Positions 1 through 5,853 of a stretch of 5,853 nucleotides of DNA are shown in pieces. The stretch's first letter is position 1; each line of letters begins with the position of its first letter. The notes under the pieces are model-generated. The model worked only from the letters and a program-made list of their open reading frames with translations. It did not search any database and was not told the DNA's origin. The DNA is from Desulfatitalea sp. (lineage in GTDB: Bacteria; Desulfobacterota; Desulfobacteria; Desulfobacterales; Desulfosarcinaceae). Where the stretch lies: positions 1-5,853 of the forward strand of contig JAGTVD010000131.1 in NCBI GenBank assembly GCA_018224505.1. Reading direction: 5' to 3'. Made by a program: the position numbers and the translations under genes.

Positions 1-776
1 AGGGGCAGTGCGAAATCGTATGTCCAGTAGCCATGCGCCTCGATTTTCTTGTGATACCGGTAATGTTCGTGGATCTCGGGCAGCATTGCGACACCGAAAG
101 GTTCCACATATTCGTTAAGCCAGTCCAGAATGTCCCACACCTGGGGTTCCAGAAAAAAGCAGTTGGTGCCCACCTCGATGGTGGTGTAGGCAAAGGCGTC
201 CATGCGAATCATCTTGGCCGAAGTACGGGCCAGTCGGATGAGAAAATTGCGAAACACCTCCTTGGTTTTGGGCGAAGTCATATCCACATCGATTTGCTCG
301 TAGTCGAAGGTGCACCACAACTTCTCCTTGGAACCGTCCGCCCTCTCGATTACGGTGTAGGGCGGGCGCGGCTTGCGGGTGTAGACCTTGGCCAATTCCG
401 CTTCGTCGATCTCCCCCGTGGGGCTCATTTTGCTGAACGAGAGAAACATATCGGCATATTCGGATGCCGGCCCCTTTTCCTTGTAGTCTAGAAAAAACAC
501 CGATTGGCGGGAAATGTGGTTGACCATGAAGTCGATGATCAAATCGAAATCGTTGCCGATCATCTCCACATCCGCCCAGGTGCCAAAGGCCGGGTCCACT
601 TCGTCATAGGTCAGGGGCGAAAAACCGCGGTCGGCCGACGAAGGGTAAAACGGCAGCAAATGCACGCCGCCGATGGCCCGGGACAGATAGCGCCGCAGGG
701 CATAGTGCAGTTCAATGAGGTTGGCGCCGAAACTGTCGGGGTAGACAATCAGTTGGACCTTGTTTTGCAGTGTCAT
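1..776 (-). CDS. Sucrose phosphorylase-type GH13_18 enzyme, N-terminal 258 residues (C-terminus beyond window)
   Basis: Retaining alpha-glucoside phosphorylase of GH13 subfamily 18, most likely cytoplasmic sucrose phosphorylase (sucrose + phosphate to alpha-glucose-1-phosphate + fructose). Translating from the ATG at 776 gives the family start KVQLIVYPDSFG (residues 6-17), then LLPFYPSSADRGF (40-52), DPAFGTW (61-67), the GH13 region I motif DFMVNH (82-87), the nucleophile motif IRMDAFAY with Asp193, and the acid/base motif PEIHEH with Glu234. These match in position Asp192 and Glu232 of the Bifidobacterium enzyme. The reading frame is open to the window edge and still in conserved sequence (YDFALP). 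Family members are about 480-500 residues, so roughly half is missing, including the third catalytic Asp and the loop that sets acceptor specificity. Sucrose-6-phosphate or glucosylglycerol/glucosylglycerate phosphorylase therefore remain possible. The start lies 3 bases after the synthase stop, with GAGGA 10 bases upstream. The neighbouring fructokinase favours sucrose as substrate, since free fructose would be released. Confidence 0.92.
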   Translation of the reverse strand, partial: MTLQNKVQLIVYPDSFGANLIELHYALRRYLSRAIGGVHLLPFYPSSADRGFSPLTYDEVDPAFGTWADVEMIGNDFDLIIDFMVNHISRQSVFFLDYKEKGPASEYADMFLSFSKMSPTGEIDEAELAKVYTRKPRPPYTVIERADGSKEKLWCTFDYEQIDVDMTSPKTKEVFRNFLIRLARTSAKMIRMDAFAYTTIEVGTNCFFLEPQVWDILDWLNEYVEPFGVAMLPEIHEHYRYHKKIEAHGYWTYDFALP

Positions 777-779
777 GGC

Positions 780-2981
780 TCAGACATCCTCGGTGTAAGT
801 GTCATTATCATCTATCAAACGATAGTGTTTCAGACCTTCGATGATGCCGCCGGCACACGACGCCTGCGCGAAGTAAACATGGCGGCTCTCCCGAAGTCCT
901 TCCAGTTCGTGGCTGTAATTGCCCACCACAACGGCCCGCGGTTCACCGCGCAGCATCTCCTCGTCGTTGCCCGAATCGCCGCTGACGAAAAAATGGCCCA
1001 GCGGAATCTCCCACTTGTAGCTTAAATAGCGAATGGCCTTGCCCTTGGACGCCCGGTAGGGCAGGATATCCAGATATTGGTCATGGGAGAAAATCAGGTT
1101 GTAGCGGCATTTGTGGCGCAACAGGCGGTTGTGGATCTTTGCGAGTTGCTCCTTGTCCGGATCCATATAGTAGCTGATCTTGAAATCGCGCTGGGTCGCA
1201 TCTTCCTGATAGGTCAGAAAGTCAAAATCGGAGAGCAGCTCAATGATCTTGTCCCGCTGCCACTGGTGGGCGATATGGGTGGCCCACCCCTGGGAAAACT
1301 GACGATCGGCGCCGTAGTAAATTTCACTGCCCACCGAACTGATGATCACATCGGGCGGTGGTACGTGATGGCGCTCCAGAATGCGCACCGTGGCGTCGAT
1401 GGTGCGTCCGGTGGCCACACCGAACCCGATGCGTTGCTTGTTGCGTTCGAGGATCGCCAGCAACGCTTCAAGCCGGCCGTTGTCCTCGCCGATCAGGGTG
1501 TTGTCGATATCGGTAATTAATAAATGGTCCAGTGCGATCAGGCGCCGGCCAATGGCATCGGAGGGTACGGCGGTGTCCATGTCGGATGCATGGTTGTCCC
1601 CCATCAGCCTGCCGATCTCAATGGCATAGGTTTCCGCATGGCTTGCCCAGGTGTAGTGTTCGCGCACCTTCATAATGCCGCTTTTGGAATACTGCTCCCA
1701 CAATTGGCTGTTGGCGATGATCTTGCGTACGGCTTTGCTGATCTCCATGGGCCGGGTGGGATCGATCAGAATACCGTTCTCACAGTTGCGCACGATGTCG
1801 TTTGGGCCGCCATCATTGGTGGCCACAATGGGCAGCCCCGTGGCCGAGGCCTCCAACAAGGTCAGCCCGAACGGTTCGGTGAGGGCCGGATTGATGAACA
1901 CCCCTCGCTTTTCGGCCGCCACCCGGTAGAGGACCGGCACTTCGTATTCAAAGTCATGCCGCTTGGGGATCGCCAGTTTGCCATAGAGGTCGTACTTGTC
2001 CATCAGCAGCAGCATCTGGGTGAGCACATCCCGTTCGTTGTCCTGCATATCATCGATATCTTTTCGGATACCGGCGAAAACAGCCAGGTTGGCCATGGTT
2101 TGCAGCTCCAGGTCCTCTCCATAGGCCTGGATGAGACCGGAGATATTCTTGCGCTTGTCCGGTCGGCACAGGGCAAGGATCAATGGTTTGTCCGGCTGCA
2201 TGAAGAAGCGGTTAAGCTCCTTCAGAATCCGCGCCTGGGCGTAACGGGCATTCTCCGAGCGCTCGTTCTCCTCCAGCAGATCATGATAAAAGGGGTAGAA
2301 CTTTTCAATATCAATACCCGGCGGCACCACCTTGAAGGCCGGCACATCTTTATTGTGGTAAAGACCATACTGCTGCTCGATCTCATGCCGGGTGCTGGTG
2401 ATCACCAAGTCGGCGCGGGACAGGATCTGCTCCTCGGCTTTGATGCGCCGATCGATTTTGTACTTTTTGTCGATTTCCTCCTGTCGCATGCCTTCGCTGA
2501 GCAGCTTGCGCAACTTTGAGCGCCCCAGGGAGTGACCCGTATAAACAAACGGCACGCCGAAAAAGCCGGCCAGTTGCCCGGCCACGTACCCCGCATCGGG
2601 GTAGTGGCCATGGACGATATCCGGGATGGCCTGCTCGCGTTTGATAAATTTGACGGTCTTGTCGATATACTCATCCAGATGGGGCCACAACAGCTCCTTG
2701 CGGAGGTACCGGCGCCCTCCGCACTGGATACGTATAATGCGAAATTTGTCGCTGACCACCTCGATGGCCCGGGCATAATCGGAAGAGACCCGTTTGTCGG
2801 CGATCAAGCGGGTGAACAGATCCACCCGCCCGATATCTTCCCGTGCGCTCATATGACGCGCCAATTCGATCACATAGTTGATCTGACCGCCCGTATCGGC
2901 ATCACGGCCCAATTCCATGTTTTCGGCTCGCAACAGGCCGTGAATACTGAACATCTGAACATAAGGCAGTTTTTCAACCAT
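780..2981 (-). CDS. sps: Fused sucrose-phosphate synthase / sucrose-phosphate phosphatase (733 aa)
   Basis: Makes sucrose-6-phosphate from UDP-glucose and fructose-6-phosphate and probably dephosphorylates it to sucrose, in the cytoplasm. Residues about 5-460 form a GT-B, GT4-family transferase: N-terminal loop motif DADTGGQINYV (27-37), HGHYPDAGY (124-132), TGHSLGRSK (148-156), the phosphate-binding pair Arg273 and Lys278 in LCRPDKRKNI, and the E-x7-E motif Glu369/Glu377 in TEPFGLTLLEA. After a short linker, residues about 484-725 form a HAD-IIB phosphatase domain with all four motifs: DIDNTL (Asp491 nucleophile, Asp493), ATGRT (523-527), Lys646 in SKGKA, and SGDSGNDEEML (667-677; Asp669, Asp673). 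The plant-type N-terminal extension is absent, as in other bacterial enzymes. The ATG at 2981 overlaps the upstream kinase gene by 8 bases and has AAGGA 7 bases before it, so this start is well supported. Family assignment is near certain; phosphatase activity is inferred from the intact motifs. Confidence 0.96.
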   Translation of the reverse strand: MVEKLPYVQMFSIHGLLRAENMELGRDADTGGQINYVIELARHMSAREDIGRVDLFTRLIADKRVSSDYARAIEVVSDKFRIIRIQCGGRRYLRKELLWPHLDEYIDKTVKFIKREQAIPDIVHGHYPDAGYVAGQLAGFFGVPFVYTGHSLGRSKLRKLLSEGMRQEEIDKKYKIDRRIKAEEQILSRADLVITSTRHEIEQQYGLYHNKDVPAFKVVPPGIDIEKFYPFYHDLLEENERSENARYAQARILKELNRFFMQPDKPLILALCRPDKRKNISGLIQAYGEDLELQTMANLAVFAGIRKDIDDMQDNERDVLTQMLLLMDKYDLYGKLAIPKRHDFEYEVPVLYRVAAEKRGVFINPALTEPFGLTLLEASATGLPIVATNDGGPNDIVRNCENGILIDPTRPMEISKAVRKIIANSQLWEQYSKSGIMKVREHYTWASHAETYAIEIGRLMGDNHASDMDTAVPSDAIGRRLIALDHLLITDIDNTLIGEDNGRLEALLAILERNKQRIGFGVATGRTIDATVRILERHHVPPPDVIISSVGSEIYYGADRQFSQGWATHIAHQWQRDKIIELLSDFDFLTYQEDATQRDFKISYYMDPDKEQLAKIHNRLLRHKCRYNLIFSHDQYLDILPYRASKGKAIRYLSYKWEIPLGHFFVSGDSGNDEEMLRGEPRAVVVGNYSHELEGLRESRHVYFAQASCAGGIIEGLKHYRLIDDNDTYTEDV

Positions 2982-3876
2982 CTATCTTTCCTTCCATCAT
3001 CCGCTGCAACCAGCGATAAACAGCAGGGTCATCCGGAATCGCACCGGGCAGGGTGCAAATGTGGGCCGCGAACTGTGTGGCCCAAGAGACCACCCGCGCC
3101 GGATCCAGCTTGCGCACAAGCCCCGCGGCGACAACGGCTGCGTAGGCATCGCCGGCGCCCACGGTATCCACCACCGACCCCTCCTCGGGAGGTGCGGCGT
3201 TGATCGTTTGACCGGCCGTATATAGCGTACTTCCCTTTGCCCCGTGGGTCAGTACGAGTGTGCCGATGGCAAAACGCGCCATGATCCATTCCACCAGCGC
3301 CGCTTCATTGGCGGGCCCACCGAACGACGACTGTATTTGGGCAAGTTCATCGGTATTGAGCTTCAGGATATCGGCGTACAGCAAACAGGCCGCCATCGTT
3401 TCCTGCCGGTAATGCGGCGGACGCAAATTGATATCGCAAAACACCTCGGCGCCGCCTGTCCTGGCCGTCATGAACCGCTTCATACCATCGGAAACCCGCG
3501 CCGTGCGCTGGACCAGGCTCCCGATATACACCATACGCACTTCGCGCCACATTTCCGGCGCACACGCGTTGATATTCAAATAGTCGTAGGCCACATCGGT
3601 GCGGATATCAAATTGCGGGACCCCTTCTTGATCCAAAGCGACACGCACCGTACCGGTGGGATGGCGGGAATCGACCTGCACATCATCGAGATCGAAACCA
3701 CGGGTCTCGAGCAGTTGCAGGATGGTACGACCCCGGGCATCGTCTCCGACCCGTGTAAGCAAACGCACGGGCAGCCCGAGCTGTTTCAGATGCATGGCGA
3801 AATTGGCGGGCGCCCCGCCAATGCGCTCGTAGTCGTCAAACACATCATAAAGTATCTCACCGATCACGACGATCAT
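2974..3876 (-). CDS. PfkB-family carbohydrate kinase, probable fructokinase (300 aa)
   Basis: Ribokinase/PfkB-family kinase, probably phosphorylating fructose with ATP to fructose-6-phosphate. The start MIVVIGEILYDVF is that of fructokinase-like members. The first family signature region is GGAPANFA (20-27) followed by RVGDDARG (42-49). The fructokinase-like stretch CDINLRPPHY lies at 147-156. The ATP/anion-hole signature DTVGAGDAYAA (237-247) carries the catalytic base Asp243. At 300 residues it has the usual family length. The frame stays open upstream to an ATG at 4095, but the 73 extra residues look like no PfkB protein and would cover the predicted promoter; the ATG at 3876 begins exactly at the family N-terminus and has AAGGA 6 bases upstream. 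It is the first gene of the operon and overlaps the synthase gene by 8 bases. Its place between sucrose synthesis and cleavage enzymes suggests it returns released fructose to the synthase substrate pool. Substrate is inferred; PfkB specificity is hard to read from sequence. Confidence 0.92.
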   Translation of the reverse strand: MIVVIGEILYDVFDDYERIGGAPANFAMHLKQLGLPVRLLTRVGDDARGRTILQLLETRGFDLDDVQVDSRHPTGTVRVALDQEGVPQFDIRTDVAYDYLNINACAPEMWREVRMVYIGSLVQRTARVSDGMKRFMTARTGGAEVFCDINLRPPHYRQETMAACLLYADILKLNTDELAQIQSSFGGPANEAALVEWIMARFAIGTLVLTHGAKGSTLYTAGQTINAAPPEEGSVVDTVGAGDAYAAVVAAGLVRKLDPARVVSWATQFAAHICTLPGAIPDDPAVYRWLQRMMEGKIDG

Positions 3877-3882
3877 GAACTG

Positions 3883-3887
3883 TCCTT
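3883..3887 (-). promoter_or_regulatory. Ribosome binding site deciding the PfkB kinase start
   Basis: AAGGA on the minus strand, 6 bases before the ATG at 3876-3874. It supports this internal start over the more distal in-frame ATG at 4095, as does the match of the resulting N-terminus to the PfkB family. Confidence 0.7.
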
Positions 3888-4008
3888 GGTTGGGGTTGGC
3901 AAGACATTCAACGGAAGAACCGTCGCCGCAGGACACGGACTTCAGCCGGTTGGGCACATTCACCAGTGCTTGATACGGGTTGGGCCACCGCGCAAGCGCT
4001 CCCTGTAA

Positions 4009-4037
4009 GATATAGAGCAATAATGCAATGAGGTCAA
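4009..4037 (-). promoter_or_regulatory. Candidate sigma70-type promoter of the sucrose operon
   Basis: On the minus strand, TTGACC (4037-4032, five of six matches to the -35 consensus) is followed after exactly 17 bases by TATATC (4014-4009, four of six matches to the -10 consensus). Transcription would start near 4002 and give a leader of about 125 bases before the PfkB kinase ATG. This is a motif match only; the -10 is imperfect. Confidence 0.45.
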
Positions 4038-4058
4038 CCGAACCGGCCGGAGCACAAA

Positions 4059-4092
4059 GGATGATCACATGTAAATTCATGGATGATACATG
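4059..4092. repeat. Tandem direct repeat, candidate activator site for the sucrose operon
   Basis: GGATGATCACATG (4059-4071) recurs as GGATGATACATG (4081-4092), identical apart from one inserted C. The copies start 22 bases apart, about two helical turns. Relative to the predicted start of transcription near 4002 they cover about -57 to -90, where activators often bind. The outer parts also form a short inverted pair, CATGTA (4068-4073) and TACATG (4087-4092). Function is inferred from position and repetition only. Confidence 0.45.
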
Positions 4093-4168
4093 CACTGGAC
4101 AGCTGATGGGTCACCTTTTTTGCATGATAGGAGGTGCTACCGGGTGCACCGGCTTAACTGCCACAGCG

Positions 4169-4195
4169 GTACCCCGCACCATCTCTTTGGGGTAC
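4169..4195. repeat. Inverted repeat with 7-base arms
   Basis: GTACCCC (4169-4175) is matched by its reverse complement GGGGTAC (4189-4195) across 13 bases. A second short inverted repeat, GCGG-TACC-CCGC, overlaps the left arm. There is no T-run, so it is not an intrinsic terminator. An operator or an RNA hairpin ahead of the histidine kinase gene are both possible, and chance is not excluded. Confidence 0.4.
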
Positions 4196-4279
4196 ATGCA
4201 ATCACCCTGCCCTGTTAGCCCTTTCCCCTTGCCTTCCCCCCTCATTCATAATAGGCTCGCGGCAGTTTGAATCATGGGA

Positions 4280-4296
4280 CCCGTTGGTTGAACGGG
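4280..4296. repeat. Hairpin-forming inverted repeat just upstream of the histidine kinase gene
   Basis: CCCGTT (4280-4285) and AACGGG (4291-4296) are perfect reverse complements around the 5-base loop GGTTG. The structure ends 31 bases before the kinase ATG and so would lie in its leader or promoter. It lacks a T-tract. It could be a binding site for the partner regulator or a leader hairpin; neither is shown. Confidence 0.4.
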
Positions 4297-4327
4297 CAAA
4301 CCGCAACATCCCTATCCGGATCGTAGA

Positions 4328-5803
4328 ATGGTGATATCGAAGCTTCCGCTGCGCTCCCGAATCTTTCTGGTCATCGGCGCCCTGGTGTTCATCAACTTCA
4401 TGGGCGCATCGGTCATGGTGTGGTACACGTATCGCATCCAGGCGGTTCTGGACAATATCATCGAACACAATCTGGCCAGCTACCAATCAGCCGCCAACCT
4501 GGAGGTCGCGCTGGTGAACCAGAAGGGGTTCGTCACCTATTTTTTCCAGGACGGCAACCCTGAATGGCTGCGGCAACTGGGAGAATACCGCCAGATTTTT
4601 CGCGTGCGCCTCGAGGAAGCCAGAACCCGCGCCGAGGACCCGCTCCAGCACCGCCTGCTGGCCCACATCGAGAATGAATACGAACTGTATATAGCGGTCA
4701 AGGACCAAGTGATCGCCCACTACCAGGCGAACCGGCACGACCAAGGCCTGCAGCTTCATCCCACCGTAAGACAGCACTTCTTCGCCCTGATGAACACCTG
4801 CGAAAAATACAAGGCGCTGCATGCCGAACGCATGATAGAGGCCCAGCATGACAGTCATGCACAAGCCGCACAGCTGCGTGTCATTGCCGCCATCGCCATG
4901 GGCGGAGGACTGTTGCTGGCCATTGTGCTGGCGGTGCTCCTGGTGCGGGAAATCCTGGCGCCTGTCAACCGTCTTTTTAAGATGGCCAGCCGTGGTGATC
5001 CATCCGCTGAAACCAGCCCTAATGTGTTAACGGCCCTGGGGCAACAAGTGCACGGTCTGCTGGCCGATGTGGACCAAACCCACCTGGCGCTCGCTCGCAG
5101 CCGCGAAAGCCTGGTGCAGGCCGAAAAGCTGGCCATCGTCGGCAAACTGGCCGCCGGCATGGCCCACAGCATCCGTAACCCATTCACTTCCGTCAAAATG
5201 CGCCTTTTCTCACTGAACCGCTCTTTGGCCCTGGACAGCGAGCAAAAAGAAGACTTCACTGTCATTACCGAAGAGATCCGCCACATCGATACCATTGTGC
5301 AAAATTTTCTGGAGTTTTCCCGTCCGCCCAAACTGGTGATGCAGACCATCAGCCCTTCCCACATCGTGGACATGGCACTCCAACTGCTCAGGCACCGACT
5401 CAAATCATACGATGTCACTGTGGCGCTCCAGCGGGCAAGGCCCCTGCCGGATGTATCGGCCGATCCGGAACAGCTCAAGGAGGTGCTGGTCAATCTGATC
5501 ATCAATGCCTGTGAGGCCATGGAACATGGCGGTCACATCGACATTCGCGAGGAAACCATAGCGGATAACCCGTCAGGCCCCATAACGGTCATCCAGGTGT
5601 CCGATAATGGCCCGGGGATTCCCGAACAGCTGTGCAAAAAGGTATTTCAACCCTTTTTCACCACCAAGGAAGAGGGCACCGGTCTGGGACTGAGCATCGT
5701 GGCCCGCATCGTCAACGAGCATGGCGGGCAGATCCGCGTTGCCCCCAGCAAAGGCATGGGGACCACATTCATCATCGAATTACCGATCAAGGGGGAGCGG
5801 TGA
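4328..5803 (+). CDS. Membrane-bound sensor histidine kinase, NtrB-like (491 aa)
   Basis: Two-component sensor kinase in the inner membrane. Residues about 11-33 form the first membrane helix. Residues about 35-183 form an extracytoplasmic, mostly helical sensor region resembling four-helix-bundle ligand domains. Residues about 184-206 form the second membrane helix. A degenerate HAMP linker (EILAPVNRL, from 208) and a coil lead to the dimerisation domain. The H-box is GMAHSIRNPFTSVK with His280 as the predicted phosphorylation site. The ATPase domain has the N-box NLIINACEAM (Asn393), G1 box DNGPGIP (427-432), FFTTK (443-447) and the G2 box GTGLGLSIV (450-458). There is no PAS domain. Serine follows His280 where most related kinases have Glu or Asp. 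The ATG at 4328 has only a weak GGA 7 bases upstream; a GTG follows immediately at 4331. The gene is divergent from the sucrose operon and overlaps the next gene by 4 bases. The signal sensed is unknown. Confidence 0.95.
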   Translation: MVISKLPLRSRIFLVIGALVFINFMGASVMVWYTYRIQAVLDNIIEHNLASYQSAANLEVALVNQKGFVTYFFQDGNPEWLRQLGEYRQIFRVRLEEARTRAEDPLQHRLLAHIENEYELYIAVKDQVIAHYQANRHDQGLQLHPTVRQHFFALMNTCEKYKALHAERMIEAQHDSHAQAAQLRVIAAIAMGGGLLLAIVLAVLLVREILAPVNRLFKMASRGDPSAETSPNVLTALGQQVHGLLADVDQTHLALARSRESLVQAEKLAIVGKLAAGMAHSIRNPFTSVKMRLFSLNRSLALDSEQKEDFTVITEEIRHIDTIVQNFLEFSRPPKLVMQTISPSHIVDMALQLLRHRLKSYDVTVALQRARPLPDVSADPEQLKEVLVNLIINACEAMEHGGHIDIREETIADNPSGPITVIQVSDNGPGIPEQLCKKVFQPFFTTKEEGTGLGLSIVARIVNEHGGQIRVAPSKGMGTTFIIELPIKGER

Positions 5804-5853
5804 CCACGATTCTGATCATCGACGATGACGATCAATTGCGCAAAAGTTTTGCC
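5800..5853 (+). CDS. Response regulator, first 18 codons (rest beyond window)
   Basis: Starting at a GTG that overlaps the kinase stop codon (GTGA), the frame reads MTTILIIDDDDQLRKSFA. This is the first beta strand and acidic cluster (Asp8, Asp9) of a receiver domain, which binds the magnesium needed for phosphorylation. A purine-rich AAGGGGGAG (5789-5797) serves as ribosome binding site. The overlap implies translational coupling, so this should be the cognate partner of the kinase. The output domain lies outside the window. NtrB-like kinases are often paired with NtrC-type sigma54 activators, but that cannot be seen here. Confidence 0.85.
   Translation, partial: MTTILIIDDDDQLRKSFA

Larger units (their letters stand above)
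3877..4327. other. Divergent intergenic region between sucrose operon and histidine kinase gene
   Basis: These 451 bases separate two divergently transcribed units. I find no convincing gene: the open frames crossing it lack a ribosome binding site, recognisable motifs or plausible composition. What it holds is a sigma70-like promoter for the minus-strand operon (4009-4037), a direct repeat just upstream of it (4059-4092), inverted repeats at 4169-4195 and 4280-4296, and an octamer TACATGCA occurring at both 4087-4094 and 4193-4200. For the kinase gene the best -10 candidate is CATAAT at 4247-4252, but no good -35 sits at the right distance, so I do not call a promoter there. There is no oligo-T terminator-like hairpin. 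Confidence 0.75.

Noticed and set aside
33..1025. Two plus-strand open frames (152 and 173 codons) opposite the phosphorylase gene and the end of the synthase gene
   Set aside because: The minus strand encodes clear, motif-rich enzymes here. The plus-strand translations show no recognisable domain and are shadows.
1524..2519. 331-codon open frame on the plus strand opposite the synthase gene
   Set aside because: Antisense shadow of a strongly supported gene, a common effect of GC-biased codon use; its translation shows no family motifs.
4108..4124. Possible sigma54 (-24/-12) promoter for the kinase gene: GGG then TCACC, a T-run and GCA
   Set aside because: The GG and GC elements are separated by 11 bases rather than the strict 10, and the -24 element matches poorly. 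A similar GG-N11-GC near-miss occurs on the minus strand at 4039-4025, overlapping the better sigma70-like match.
4028..4270. 80-codon open frame on the plus strand in the intergenic region
   Set aside because: No ribosome binding site, low-complexity composition with many Cys, Gly, Thr and Pro, no recognisable motif, and it runs over the promoter and repeats of the divergent region.
4293..4301. CGGGCAAAC, resembling the core of a cyclic-di-GMP (GEMM) riboswitch
   Set aside because: Only this short segment matches. The following tetraloop stem and the GGACGCAAAG-like segment of the aptamer are missing before the start codon.
4202..5520. Several minus-strand open frames opposite the histidine kinase gene
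   Set aside because: The plus strand encodes a complete kinase with all catalytic boxes; the antisense frames carry no motifs and lack consistent starts.

Overview
The window reads as ordinary chromosome of a Gram-negative bacterium with moderately high GC. The gene set suggests a proteobacterium or a relative of the Desulfobacterota: a bacterial sucrose-phosphate synthase of the type also found in Nitrosomonas and methanotrophs, next to an NtrB-like histidine kinase that overlaps a response regulator gene. No ribosomal or other taxon marker is present, so the assignment is tentative. I see no tRNA, rRNA, mobile element, CRISPR array or phage gene.

Left two thirds, minus strand (about 3876 down to 1): three tightly packed genes, read right to left as a PfkB sugar kinase (probable fructokinase), a fused sucrose-phosphate synthase/sucrose-phosphate phosphatase, and a GH13_18 sucrose-phosphorylase-type enzyme cut by the window edge. 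The first two overlap by 8 bases and the next two are 3 bases apart, so they almost certainly form one operon. Together they describe a closed sucrose cycle. UDP-glucose plus fructose-6-phosphate gives sucrose-6-phosphate and then sucrose. Sucrose plus phosphate gives glucose-1-phosphate plus fructose. Fructose plus ATP returns fructose-6-phosphate. This is what one expects where sucrose is an internal compatible solute or carbon reserve that is both made and recycled, as in the sps-spp-fruK-amylosucrase cluster of methanotrophs, with a phosphorylase in place of amylosucrase.

Middle (3877-4327): a 451-base divergent intergenic region. It holds a plausible sigma70-type promoter for the sucrose operon, a near-perfect 12/13-base direct repeat 22 bases apart at an activator-like position upstream of it, and two inverted repeats nearer the kinase gene.

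Right (4328-5853, plus strand): a membrane histidine kinase with an extracytoplasmic helical sensor domain, followed with a 4-base overlap by the first 18 codons of a response regulator. This divergent two-component pair is a reasonable candidate regulator of the sucrose operon, but nothing in the sequence proves it. An unusual feature is serine instead of an acidic residue next to the phospho-accepting histidine.
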